DNA of 64,000 bases from positions 1,798,001 through 1,862,000 of the forward strand of contig NC_008268.1 in the NCBI RefSeq assembly GCF_000014565.1, given 5' to 3'. The notes under the pieces are model-generated. The model did no database searches. It was not told the DNA's origin and saw only the letters and a program-made list of their open reading frames with translations. The position numbers were made by a program, and so were the translations under genes. This DNA comes from Rhodococcus jostii RHA1 (lineage in GTDB: Bacteria; Actinomycetota; Actinomycetes; Mycobacteriales; Mycobacteriaceae). Below are positions 15,507 to 24,410 of this stretch, in pieces (position 1 is the first letter of the stretch; each line of letters starts with the position of its first letter).

Positions 15507-17854
15507 TGCCCGTACCTCATGTTCGTCACTTGTTCACGCCCGGCATTCAATGCATCGATAAAATTGCCGAGTCCTCGTACCCCGGTGTCGTTCATGTAAC
15601 CCGCCAATCCTGATTGCAGCTGGGGCAGGCTTTGATGCGGATTATCCGATGCGAGCTGGTCGTATGAAAGCAGTGGTCCGTCTGATCCGTCGCGGAAATC
15701 ATCGAGCGCTGAGTACGGTTCGAGCGACCCTCCATTCGCCGCCTGAAGGCCTAATCCAATCTGGTAGTACTGATTCACCAACATCGCGTTGTCGGCGAAG
15801 TCTGTATTGGCCTGAAGTGTGCTGTCCGGTATTGAACCCATGACCGCGCTCTTGAATGACGGGTCGGCCAGATCGATACCACTCGAAATCAGAGGGCCTG
15901 CTACAGGAATGAATTCGACGCCTTTGCTGATCACTGTCCTGATGGTGTCGTATGCAACTCCCTTGCTCTCGAAACCAGCAGCGTTCTGGGATGTTTCGTC
16001 GCCGAGTCGGTCGGCGAACTCGAGGTCGAGCCCCTTGTCCACAACGCCCTGAAGATTGCCTGCCCACGTCCCGTATTGGTAGTGGGGGTTCTGCGGTGTC
16101 TGGCCGTCGACAGCCCACGCCTGCTCCAACTGAGCAGACAGCCCCAAGGCGTGCGCATTGAAATACGAGGCACCGTCGGCGTTGGAATCGATTACCGAGA
16201 ATATTCTCGGCGCATCCTCGAGTCGGAGGTACTCATGGCCCGTCAGGCCGGTGAAAGAGTTGGTTCCCGTGAAGGACTCGGGCACCCCCACCATGTTGCC
16301 GATGTACGGCGCGAGCGTTGTGCCCAACGCCTGCGTGATTTCGGGGTTCACCTCACCGATTGCCTGCCCGTTCATCCCGGGGATGTCGAGTAGCTCGGCG
16401 TCTTTCGCGGCGAGGATTTGTGCGAGGCCGAATGCCGATTCCCCGGCTTGTGTCGACCGGAATATTTCGCCGGGATCGGATGGATCGGAGGGCCTGGCGT
16501 CGTCGGCGATCCAGTCGAACATCCCGGCGACGTTCTGTTCGCCTCCGTCGGTCCAATCACGTTGGAGCAGGGGCATGATGACGTCGTCGCGGTTGTAGTC
16601 GGCCGGCATGCCTTCACCGGACAGGATGTTGTGGACGGCGGCATGGTCGCGGCCACCGACGCCGACCATGTCCTGCAGGAGCGTGTCGACGCCGTCGCGG
16701 CCCAGCGCGTTGTGGTCGAAGGAGTCCCCGATGAGGAGACTCTTGTCGTTGGTGGCCGAGGCGATCTCGCCGGCACGGGAGAGGAGGCTCTCGCTCAGCT
16801 CACTGCCCTGCTGAACGCCCGGGTTCGCGAGACCGAACGCCTTGGTGAATCGTGCCAGGTCATCTCCGTTGTTGACGACCACAGACGGTTGCGGGGCGTC
16901 GTGCGCACCCTTCATCAGGTTGCCGGCCGACGTCACCGGGCCCTCGAACAGTCCTCGAAGGCTGTCCGGAATGTGGCTCTGGCCGCCGACGTCGCCGCTG
17001 GCACTACCGATGTTGTAGTTCGACACCACGGCGAGGCCGTTGGACAGCGCGCTCGCGGCCTCGGTGCGCCCGTTCTCGCTGTACTGCTCGGACAGTGCGA
17101 GGAACCCTTCCTTGCCGGCCGCCGTATAGAACTGTTGCAGGAAATCGATCGTTCCCTGTGGCAGATCGGTGACCTTGCCACCGTCGGCCAGCGTCTGCAC
17201 TTGTGCGGGAGTGAGCCCTGCGGCCACGATCTCCCGGGCAACACGGTCAAGGACGTCCTGTGCGATGTCGGAACCACCCCGCGCGACCTGCTCACCCAGC
17301 GCGGTGCCCTCGTGCCCCGACAGGCCTGCGGCCGCCGGGGCACTCGCCGCCACGGCCCCGAGCGCGTCCCGGATCGCCGTCGCCATGTCCCGGTCGGCAG
17401 TGTCGAGTTCCGTCAGCGCTCCACCGAGTTGGTTGCGCCAGTACTCCATCAGCTCGGCACGCTCGGCGGCTTCGGCCTCGCTCATCGTCTTCGGCGGGCT
17501 GACGATCTGCCAGTCGTCGGAGACGGTGAATCCGTCGGTTGCCGCCTTGTCGATCACGGTGGCGACGTAGTCCCGCGCATGCCCGAGGCGATCGGCCCCG
17601 CCCGCAAGCGCGTTCGATAGATCCTCCAGATCATCTGCGAGCCTGCGGATTTCCGTGCGCTCACTGTTCGCCCGCTGCTCGGCGGCCGCCTGCGCCGGAC
17701 CGCGCCAGTCGTCATGTCGGCCCAGATCCGCGACAGCACGCTGGACGTCGTCCGCCCGGCTCCGCGTGTCGTCGGCGGTCCGTCCGATTTCCTCACCCGC
17801 CAGTGTCAGGTCCTGCGGGTTCCACACATGCAGTTGCGACCTACGCGGAATCAC
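15503..17854 (-). CDS. Large type VII secretion-associated protein (TPR-repeat-region type)
   Basis: 783 aa from a GTG at 17854 that overlaps the preceding stop (GTGA); the open frame upstream is the shadow of that gene. The N-terminal ~130 residues form long charged helices (DDTRSRADDVQRAVADL..WRGPAQAAAEQRANSERTEIRRLADDLEDLSNALAGG) with a WRG turn, like the WXG100/EspB helical hairpin. The rest is an alpha-rich body. Its architecture and gene order match the large mycobacterial proteins annotated as TPR-repeat-region proteins next to EspC-like genes. It has no signal peptide, as expected for a T7SS substrate. Function is inferred from context only. Confidence 0.72.
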   Translation of the reverse strand: MIPRRSQLHVWNPQDLTLAGEEIGRTADDTRSRADDVQRAVADLGRHDDWRGPAQAAAEQRANSERTEIRRLADDLEDLSNALAGGADRLGHARDYVATVIDKAATDGFTVSDDWQIVSPPKTMSEAEAAERAELMEYWRNQLGGALTELDTADRDMATAIRDALGAVAASAPAAAGLSGHEGTALGEQVARGGSDIAQDVLDRVAREIVAAGLTPAQVQTLADGGKVTDLPQGTIDFLQQFYTAAGKEGFLALSEQYSENGRTEAASALSNGLAVVSNYNIGSASGDVGGQSHIPDSLRGLFEGPVTSAGNLMKGAHDAPQPSVVVNNGDDLARFTKAFGLANPGVQQGSELSESLLSRAGEIASATNDKSLLIGDSFDHNALGRDGVDTLLQDMVGVGGRDHAAVHNILSGEGMPADYNRDDVIMPLLQRDWTDGGEQNVAGMFDWIADDARPSDPSDPGEIFRSTQAGESAFGLAQILAAKDAELLDIPGMNGQAIGEVNPEITQALGTTLAPYIGNMVGVPESFTGTNSFTGLTGHEYLRLEDAPRIFSVIDSNADGASYFNAHALGLSAQLEQAWAVDGQTPQNPHYQYGTWAGNLQGVVDKGLDLEFADRLGDETSQNAAGFESKGVAYDTIRTVISKGVEFIPVAGPLISSGIDLADPSFKSAVMGSIPDSTLQANTDFADNAMLVNQYYQIGLGLQAANGGSLEPYSALDDFRDGSDGPLLSYDQLASDNPHQSLPQLQSGLAGYMNDTGVRGLGNFIDALNAGREQVTNMRYGQ

Positions 17855-18276
17855 AGCTCCCCCATCGCCGACAGCTGCGACGCGAACGAGGTGTCGGTGA
17901 CCTCGTAGTTCTCGGCCCCGTCGCCCGCGATGAACGCCATCTCGTCGATGCGACTGGCCGCGACTCCAAGCGCGGACGCGAGGATGTCGCCGGCGTCCTT
18001 GCATGCCGCCGCGGTGTCGGACCCCTCGACGGCCCGGACCGCGTGCTCGAAGCTCCGCCGGCCGCCCAACGCGTCGACCTCACGCGCAATGGCGCCGAGC
18101 GCGGTGGACATCGCCCGCAGCATGTCGGGATCGACCTTGACGACCGCGACGTCCGGTCCACCGAGCACCGGCGGCAGCCCGGGGACGGCGGCCAGCGGAG
18201 GCTGCGTCGCACCGGTCCCGTCCAGCGACGCAATGACACTCTCCGGCCATGACATATCGCCCTCTGACATCGACAT
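17851..18276 (-). CDS. EspC-like / WXG100-related type VII secretion target
   Basis: 141 aa. After a ~45-residue flexible Pro/Gly-rich N-terminus it shows VVKVDPDMLRAMSTALGAIAREVDALGGRRSF and CKDAGDILASALGVAASRIDEMAFIAGDGAENYEVTDTSFAS. The latter carries a YEVTD sequence of the YxxxD/E type that marks T7SS substrates. It is consistent with the ESX-1 secretion-associated/EspC family, a helical hairpin exported as a dimer. It is the first gene of a three-gene coupled unit with the 783-aa protein and the lipoprotein. No ESX ATPase or membrane core is in the window, so the secretion machine must lie elsewhere. Confidence 0.78.
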   Translation of the reverse strand: MSMSEGDMSWPESVIASLDGTGATQPPLAAVPGLPPVLGGPDVAVVKVDPDMLRAMSTALGAIAREVDALGGRRSFEHAVRAVEGSDTAAACKDAGDILASALGVAASRIDEMAFIAGDGAENYEVTDTSFASQLSAMGEL

Positions 18277-18360
18277 CTCCCCCTGATAGCCGCATCGAGA
18301 TCCACCCCCGGATCCGGGTCACCGACACGCTCGGCGACCGTGGAGACAATAGCGGACGCC

Positions 18361-18378
18361 GTCACACGGACGTGTGAC
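18361..18378. promoter_or_regulatory. 18-bp palindrome upstream of desaturase gene
   Basis: GTCACACG-GA-CGTGTGAC has perfect 8-bp arms and lies 71 nt before the desaturase ATG in the divergent region shared with the T7SS unit. This geometry fits a TetR-family operator. The controlling regulator is not adjacent. Confidence 0.55.
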
Positions 18379-18449
18379 CACAACACGGTTGCGCAACGGT
18401 TCGGCGGATTCGCTGATTGAGAATCGGGTGAACCGGGTATCGAGACCAG

Positions 18450-19670
18450 ATGGCCATCACCGATATCAAGGAGTACAGCCACCTCACCGATGCGGATGTG
18501 GAGGCGCTGGGCGCGGAACTCGATGCGATCCGGGCAGACATCGAAGAGTCCCGCGGCGCCCGCGACGCGCGGTACATCGACCGGACGATCAAACTGCAGC
18601 GGTCGCTGGCGATCGCGGGCAGGGTCGTCCTGTTCGGTAGCCGGAAGAGACCTGCGTGGATCCTGGGTACCGCCTTGATGGGTGCGGCGAAGATCATCGA
18701 GAACATGGAACTCGGCCACAATGTCATTCACGGTCAATGGGATTGGATGAACGATCCCGAGATCCACTCGTCGAACTGGGAGTGGGACAACACGTGTCCG
18801 TCGTCTGGGTGGAAGCACTCGCACAACTACGTCCATCACAAGTTCACCAACATCGTGGGTCTCGACAGCGACGTCGGTTACGGGATCCTGCGTATGACCC
18901 GGGACCAGAAGTGGTCGCCGGTGTACCTGGCGCAGCCGTTCTACAACCTCCTGCTGGCGTTGCTGTTCGAGTGGGGTGTCGCGCTGCACCACCTGGACGT
19001 GGCGAGCATCCGGCGCGGCGACTACGACCGCGCCGAAACCCTCCGCAACGCGAAGGAGGTGGGACGCAAGATCGCGCGGCAGGTAGGCAAGGACTATGTG
19101 GTGTTCCCGGCGCTCACCGGCCCGGCATGGAAGAGCACGCTGACGGCGAACATCACCGCCAACGTGATCCGCAACCTGTGGGCCTACGGCGTGATCTTCT
19201 GCGGTCACTTCCCGGACGGTGCCGAGAAGTTCACCAAGGAGGAGTTCGAGAAGGAGACCAAGGCCGAGTGGTACCTGCGGCAGATGCTGGGCTCCGCCAA
19301 CTTCAACGCCGGCCCGGTGCTGGCGTTCATGAGCGGCAACCTCTGCTACCAGATCGAGCACCACGCGTTCCCCGACCTGCCCAGCAACCGCTATGCCGAG
19401 ATCGGTGTGAAGATGCGGGAACTGTGCGACAAGTACGACCTCCCCTACACGACGGGTTCGCTCCCGCACCAGTACGGGCTCACCCTCCGCACCATCTTCA
19501 AGCTCGCCCTGCCCAACCGCTTCCTGTCGGCGTCCGCGGACGACGCACCGGAGACGGCGTCGGAACTCCGATTCCGCATTCGGGGTGGGATGAAGGAAGT
19601 GTTCGGGGTCGATCCTGCGACCGGGAAGCGACGCGGACTGCGCACCGCGCTGGCGATGATCCGCAACTGA
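18450..19670 (+). CDS. desA3: Membrane fatty-acid desaturase, DesA3-like (stearoyl/palmitoyl delta-9)
   Basis: 406 aa. Three His clusters of the integral-membrane desaturase family are intact: HNVIHGQ (~90-96), HSHNYVHH (~124-131) and the C-terminal QIEHHAFPD (~306-314). They bind a di-iron centre. Hydrophobic segments lie around ILGTALMGAAKII, QPFYNLLLALLFEWGVALHH and IRNLWAYGVIFCGHF. The length and motifs match mycobacterial DesA3 (Rv3229c), which makes oleoyl-CoA with the reductase partner Rv3230c; no reductase is next to it here. A perfect palindrome upstream suggests transcriptional control by a lipid-responsive regulator. Confidence 0.9.
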   Translation: MAITDIKEYSHLTDADVEALGAELDAIRADIEESRGARDARYIDRTIKLQRSLAIAGRVVLFGSRKRPAWILGTALMGAAKIIENMELGHNVIHGQWDWMNDPEIHSSNWEWDNTCPSSGWKHSHNYVHHKFTNIVGLDSDVGYGILRMTRDQKWSPVYLAQPFYNLLLALLFEWGVALHHLDVASIRRGDYDRAETLRNAKEVGRKIARQVGKDYVVFPALTGPAWKSTLTANITANVIRNLWAYGVIFCGHFPDGAEKFTKEEFEKETKAEWYLRQMLGSANFNAGPVLAFMSGNLCYQIEHHAFPDLPSNRYAEIGVKMRELCDKYDLPYTTGSLPHQYGLTLRTIFKLALPNRFLSASADDAPETASELRFRIRGGMKEVFGVDPATGKRRGLRTALAMIRN

Positions 19671-20972
19671 CTACGACGTCCACGCGTACCGGAAGCGCTG
19701 TGCGACCTCGTCGACCGGTTTGTCCCGGTATTCGGCGAGCTCGTACCCCGTGACCGCCGCGAGCGCCTCCATGATCAGCGGCCCGAACAGATCCCGCGCG
19801 AGCGCCGACGACTCGAACATTCCGAGCACGTCGGACGGCTGGGTCGGGAGGAGATCGACGGCGTGGGCGCCGGTCAGTTCCGCCGGGTCGACCGACACCT
19901 CGTCCGGGAGGGGAAGCCCAGTGCCGATGCCGTCGTGGGCGGCGCCGAGAATGGCGGCGCTGCTCAGATACGGGTTCGCGGACGAGTCGATGGGTTTGAT
20001 CTCGACGTTCGCGCCGTGCGGGTTCCCGGCGGTGTCCGCGCAGAGGCGGACGGCGGCCTCCCGGTTTTCCAGGCCCCAGCAGCGGAACACCCCCGACCAC
20101 ATGCCCGGGCGCAACCGCAGGTGCGACAGCGCCGACCCGGCGAGAACGGCCGTGAACTCGGGTAGCGCCCGCAGAATCCCGGCGATGGCCGCACCACCGG
20201 CGGGAGTCAGCCCGTACTGGCCCGGGCCTCCCGACAGGATCGGCAGGTCACCCTCGGCGATCGACACGTGCTGGTGGGCGCCGTTTCCCGCCCCTCCCGC
20301 GACGGGCATGGGTGAGAACGACGCCCGCAGCCCCTGGGCACGCGCGACCCTGCTGATCAGGGCGCGGGCAAGCACCGCGTTGTCGGCCGCCGTGACAGGA
20401 TCCGCGGGGGCGAGCGACACCTCGAACTGGTTCAGCCCCGCCTCGGCGTGGACCTGTTCGATCGGTAGCGCGGCCGTCGACGCCGCCGCGAGCAGATGCT
20501 CGAAGAATTCATCCTGCGCGAGAACGGCATTGAGGCCGTAGGCGGACCATTCTTCGGCGGTCGCCGCGTCGAAGAGGGTGAACTCGATCTCGTGACCGAT
20601 CCGCGCGGTCAGTCCGGATTCCGCCAACCGCGTCGACACCTGCCGCAGCGCACCCCGGGTGCAGGCGAGCGACGGCGTCCCGTCCTGCTCGGTCAGGCAC
20701 GCCGGCGCCCAATACGTGCCGTTGCCCAGATCTCGCACGTCGTCACCGTCGATACGCAGACGGAGGTCGCCCACGACGGAGAAGGACGGCGTGAACGCGA
20801 GATGGTCGTCGACGCAGAACACATTCCAGCTCGGCGATGCTCCAGCACCGGAGTCGACGAAGGAATCCAGTCTCGAGATCGGAAATACTTTCGCCCGGGA
20901 CACCCCGGCCATGTCGACGATCGAGCCGACGATGCGGTCCGTGTGGCCGAACCCGCCCTCTGCGCCGCGCAT
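19671..20972 (-). CDS. Glutamine-synthetase family ligase (gamma-glutamyl-amine synthetase type)
   Basis: 433 aa from the ATG at 20972. It is shorter and more divergent than GlnA. It keeps the GS core: GHEIEF and AEAGLNQFEVSLAP (metal ligands), GAHQHVS (the NGSGMHxH loop), RPGMWSGVF and ENREAAVRLC. The Asp/Tyr adenylylation loop is not recognisable. This pattern fits the GlnA3/PuuA-like ligases that join glutamate to amines rather than ammonia assimilation. Its ATG overlaps the stop of the membrane hydrolase gene (TGATG), so the two are coupled. PucR, ALDH and GMC genes are adjacent. Confidence 0.85.
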   Translation of the reverse strand: MRGAEGGFGHTDRIVGSIVDMAGVSRAKVFPISRLDSFVDSGAGASPSWNVFCVDDHLAFTPSFSVVGDLRLRIDGDDVRDLGNGTYWAPACLTEQDGTPSLACTRGALRQVSTRLAESGLTARIGHEIEFTLFDAATAEEWSAYGLNAVLAQDEFFEHLLAAASTAALPIEQVHAEAGLNQFEVSLAPADPVTAADNAVLARALISRVARAQGLRASFSPMPVAGGAGNGAHQHVSIAEGDLPILSGGPGQYGLTPAGGAAIAGILRALPEFTAVLAGSALSHLRLRPGMWSGVFRCWGLENREAAVRLCADTAGNPHGANVEIKPIDSSANPYLSSAAILGAAHDGIGTGLPLPDEVSVDPAELTGAHAVDLLPTQPSDVLGMFESSALARDLFGPLIMEALAAVTGYELAEYRDKPVDEVAQRFRYAWTS

Positions 20973-22915
20973 CACGCCCTCGCCACCGCGGTGGTCCGCG
21001 CGAGGAAGCCGAGCACGCTGTGCACCGCTTCGCGCTGCGCCCGGCCCTGACCTGCGCCCCCGCCACCGAACGCGATGCCGCCGGTCCACTGCGCGTCGGC
21101 GGGGAACATTCCGAGGCGGAGGAGGTGGCCGGCGCCGTCGAACGTCCGGTGCTCGTCGCGGGTGCCGGATCGACGCCCGAGAAGCGCCGTGGCCATCTCG
21201 TCCGACGGCCACAACTGGTCGTCGGCGCCGGTCAGACACAGCACCGACGCGGTCGCCTGTTCGGCCCGCAGCGTCGCCTCGGCCGGTGCGGCCGCGAGCC
21301 CGGCCCGGTAGGCGGCACCCAGCCGCAGCAGGCTCGGCCGGTGCGCGGTGACATCGTGGTGCGCCCGCCACGCGTTGCGGATCAGCTGGGGCATCAGCGT
21401 CCCACCCGGCAGCGGCGCCCACGGCACGGGCCCGCCGTTCCATGTCCACGACGGGGTGGCGGCGATCTCGCCGTCGGGGCCGATCGCCTGCCACGACACC
21501 GAACTCGGGCTGATCAGGATCAGCCCGGCGACGGGGAGGTCGCCGACGCAGGCGGAGGCCAACAGTCCCTCCGCGCCGCGCGAAATGGCCATCGCGGTCA
21601 GCCGGTTTGCGTCCACCGACGGCTGCGCACCGAGAGCCTCGACCGCAGACGCGAACCGCTCGAGCGGAATGTTCACCAGCGTCGCGTCGGTGGTCGATTC
21701 GTCCACCCACGAATAGGCCAGTGCGGCATACCCGTTGGCGGCGAGCATCCCGATGGTGGAACGTTGGGAGTCGACGGCGCCCTCCGAGCCGCCGAAGCAG
21801 GCGACGCCCGGCCACCCGCCGCTCGGCGCGTCGCCGGCGGGCAGTGCGAGCAGGGCGGGCCGGCCGCCGACTTCGAGGGAGCGGACGGACACTCCGGGGG
21901 CGCTCACGTGACGCGTCACCGTCCGCCGCGACGTTCCGTCCGGAGTGCTCGCCTCGACGGTGACCAGCCAGGCGTCGGGCGGCGGTACGAAGAGGTCGGG
22001 TACCCGGTCTTCGGACACGAAACGCATGGCCCACAGCGGGGCGTCGGCGTCCGCCACGTCCCAATCACCGTGGTCCGGAACCTGTCCGGCGAGGTCGACG
22101 ATTCCGTCGGCCGGGACGGTGAACGTGGCCTCGGACCGCCACTGCCCACCGAACAGGTCGGTCCCGGTGGTGCGGACGGTCACCGACGATCCGGGCCGGG
22201 CGCCGCGGACGATCAGCGAGAACGCCTCGTCGTGACGCGACCACGCCGGAACGTCGAGTTCGAGGGACCCCGCCGACACGTCCGCGGCCGGCGCGGGCTG
22301 CTCGGCGACCGCCGGCTCCGCCGAAGATTGCGTCTCCAGCAGCTGCGACCGCTTCTCGAACCATCCGGGAAATACCGCGGACACCAGCCCCGCGATGCCC
22401 ATGAGGGTGAACGGCAGCACCCAGTAGCAGACGACGGACAGGGTGTCACCGGCGTCGCGCATGGTGGCGTCGCCGTCGACGATCGGCGGGATCAGCGAGA
22501 TCACTGTCATCAGTCCGAACGCGGCCACCCACATCCACGTCATGGCCGTGGTGATGTACCGGAAGCCGCCGCTCGCCGCCGTCCGGGCGTCCACGGTTGC
22601 CGTCGCGTACTCGCGCACGAAGGGCCGCCCGATCACGACGCCCACCGCCGCGATCGCGAACAACCCGAAGTTGCTGAGCGGCTGAAGCCAGCGTTCGAGG
22701 ACGGCGTCGTCCAGGGTGAGTGCCGCGATCAGCAGCAGCGCGAAAACGGCGACGGTGCCGACCTCGAGGGTCCGCCACGGCTGGCCCCGTAACCGTTGCA
22801 GCACCTGGCCAATCGCCGCGATACCGAACGCGATCGCGACGGCAGCGACGAATCCCGTGTTGCCCACCAGGATCCAGTAGACGATCCACGGTGCGAATCC
22901 GATGATGAATCCCAT
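20972..22915 (-). CDS. Membrane-anchored BAAT-type acyl hydrolase (N-terminal membrane domain fused to alpha/beta hydrolase)
   Basis: About 647 aa from ATG 22915 (MGFIIGFAPWIVYW); 17 more residues upstream are possible. The N-terminal ~200 residues have five to six hydrophobic segments (IGFAPWIVYWILV, VAVFALLLIAALTL, FGLFAIAAVGVVIG, MTWMWVAAFGLMTVISLIP, CYWVLPFTLMGIAGLVSAVF). A linker leads to a beta-rich domain (~255-375), like the acyl-CoA thioester hydrolase/BAAT N-terminal domain. The alpha/beta hydrolase follows with GVACFGGSEG, an ISRGAEG nucleophile elbow, TGADDQLWPS acid and GAGHLLRLG His. The fusion is unusual. It may cleave a glutamyl or acyl conjugate at the membrane, coupled to the GS-like ligase. 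Confidence 0.78.
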   Translation of the reverse strand: MGFIIGFAPWIVYWILVGNTGFVAAVAIAFGIAAIGQVLQRLRGQPWRTLEVGTVAVFALLLIAALTLDDAVLERWLQPLSNFGLFAIAAVGVVIGRPFVREYATATVDARTAASGGFRYITTAMTWMWVAAFGLMTVISLIPPIVDGDATMRDAGDTLSVVCYWVLPFTLMGIAGLVSAVFPGWFEKRSQLLETQSSAEPAVAEQPAPAADVSAGSLELDVPAWSRHDEAFSLIVRGARPGSSVTVRTTGTDLFGGQWRSEATFTVPADGIVDLAGQVPDHGDWDVADADAPLWAMRFVSEDRVPDLFVPPPDAWLVTVEASTPDGTSRRTVTRHVSAPGVSVRSLEVGGRPALLALPAGDAPSGGWPGVACFGGSEGAVDSQRSTIGMLAANGYAALAYSWVDESTTDATLVNIPLERFASAVEALGAQPSVDANRLTAMAISRGAEGLLASACVGDLPVAGLILISPSSVSWQAIGPDGEIAATPSWTWNGGPVPWAPLPGGTLMPQLIRNAWRAHHDVTAHRPSLLRLGAAYRAGLAAAPAEATLRAEQATASVLCLTGADDQLWPSDEMATALLGRRSGTRDEHRTFDGAGHLLRLGMFPADAQWTGGIAFGGGGAGQGRAQREAVHSVLGFLARTTAVARA

Positions 22916-23030
22916 TGCACTGCCCCACTGCTCGGCACACCCGAGCGGACGACGGCCGACCCACACATATTGTCGGCTCTCGGGCGGGCGCGGGGGCCGG
23001 ATTCACCGAGCCGAGCGGGTGCCGCTCAGG

Positions 23031-24212
23031 TCACGCACCGAGCAGCTGGTGCGCCCGCAGACCGACGTACAGTTCGGCGGCGTCGATGGGGTCGGAGAAG
23101 TCGCGTCCCGTGAGGGTGTGGATTCTGCGCAGCCGGTACAGGACTGTGTTGCGGTGGTAATGCAGTTGGGTGGCCGCCGCGGTGGTGGATCCGCGACAGG
23201 AGAACCACGCGTCGAGAGTGGCGAGCAGGCTCTCCTGTTCCTCGGCGGGCAGCGCCAGCACCGGTCCGAGGATCTGGTTCGACGCCAGCTTGCCGGCGTC
23301 GGGAACGCTGACCAGCAGCAGCGACACCGGCACCGACTCGTAACGGGTGGGGGTGCATCCGCCGTGTCCGGCGCAGCGACGCGCGATCCGTGCCTGCTCG
23401 ACGGCCCGGCTCGTCCCGCCGGGACGTCCGAACACCGAGCTGACCCCGATCCGTCCGTGACCGGTGCGGCCGAGGAGGTCCAACGCGGAATCGAGTACGT
23501 CGGCGGTGGCGGCCCACAGCAGTCCGATCCGGCCGTCGACCTCCGTGTCCCACACCGAGTCGACACCCACACCGCGGAGGTCCGACTGCACGACGTCCGC
23601 GGCGGACGGAGAGGCCGCCGCTTCGACGGACACGACGAGGAACGTGCTGTTCTCCGGAATCCGGAACGTGCGGAGCGCGTCGGCGGCACCGGCCGGGTTG
23701 GCCGCGTGGTCACCGAACAGGGTTCTGATCAGCCGGCCCCGCGACTCGGCGTCCTCGCGGGCGCGCAGGTCGGCGGTCTCCCGGTATGCCTCCGCTGCGC
23801 TGTCCGAATAGTCGTCGACGAGCGCCCACACCTGGGCGGCCATGTCGAGCAGCGCGTTGGTGGCGCGGCCCTCCGAGCGATCCATCAGTTCGTCCCAGAT
23901 CAGGCGGCCGCCGAGCCGGAACGCGTGGAGTAGCGCCGCGAGCGGCACACCCTGTTCGGCCTTCAACTGTCCGGCCGCGCGCGCCGCCTCGAGCCGGATC
24001 GGCGCACTGCCCGCGAGGTTGCCCAGCATCGCCGTCAGATTGTCGACGCACGCCGCGTACAACTGCTCTGGAGTGAGGAGGGTCGCCTCCACATAGCCGT
24101 GCTCGGCCGACAGGATGCGCGAGACGAGTCGCTCGGACAGCTGGTCCACCGACTCCAGCATCGATCCGAGAAGATCGGTGGGCGACGGCGCGACATCCGA
24201 GCTGACAGTCAT
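23031..24212 (-). CDS. PucR/CdaR-type transcriptional regulator
   Basis: 393 aa. The C-terminus has the PucR winged HTH ([40 protein letters not shown]). The preceding GGDEF-like degenerate domain includes [10 protein letters not shown] and [12 protein letters not shown]. The N-terminal ~150 residues are helical, as in RsbRD-like N-domains. Members activate catabolic operons for purines, amines, alcohols or polyols. It is divergent from the ALDH/GMC genes with ~200 nt between and a 9-bp inverted repeat in that gap, so it most likely controls them. Confidence 0.88.
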   Translation of the reverse strand: MTVSSDVAPSPTDLLGSMLESVDQLSERLVSRILSAEHGYVEATLLTPEQLYAACVDNLTAMLGNLAGSAPIRLEAARAAGQLKAEQGVPLAALLHAFRLGGRLIWDELMDRSEGRATNALLDMAAQVWALVDDYSDSAAEAYRETADLRAREDAESRGRLIRTLFGDHAANPAGAADALRTFRIPENSTFLVVSVEAAASPSAADVVQSDLRGVGVDSVWDTEVDGRIGLLWAATADVLDSALDLLGRTGHGRIGVSSVFGRPGGTSRAVEQARIARRCAGHGGCTPTRYESVPVSLLLVSVPDAGKLASNQILGPVLALPAEEQESLLATLDAWFSCRGSTTAAATQLHYHRNTVLYRLRRIHTLTGRDFSDPIDAAELYVGLRAHQLLGA

Positions 24213-24240
24213 CCGGCAAGACTATCCACCGGACGTGGTC

Positions 24241-24309
24241 CGCGCCATACCCTTTTTGTGCGACGGCATAGCCCGCATGTTCACATTGACAGCCGCTGCC
24301 TATGGCGCG
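24241..24309. promoter_or_regulatory. Spaced inverted repeat CGCGCCATA...TATGGCGCG
   Basis: CGCGCCATA (24241-24249) and its exact complement TATGGCGCG (24301-24309) lie 60 bp apart between the PucR gene and the divergent aldehyde dehydrogenase. Two half-sites at such spacing could be a looped regulator site. A chance 9-bp match is possible. Confidence 0.35.
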
Positions 24310-24410
24310 ACGCCCGGAACTGGGACGAGAATCAGTGTTCTACGCCACAGTAGTTTTTCGTTTCTGCGGCGCGGTCCTTCATGTACTCGACTCGAGCGGA
24401 GCTGTCCACA

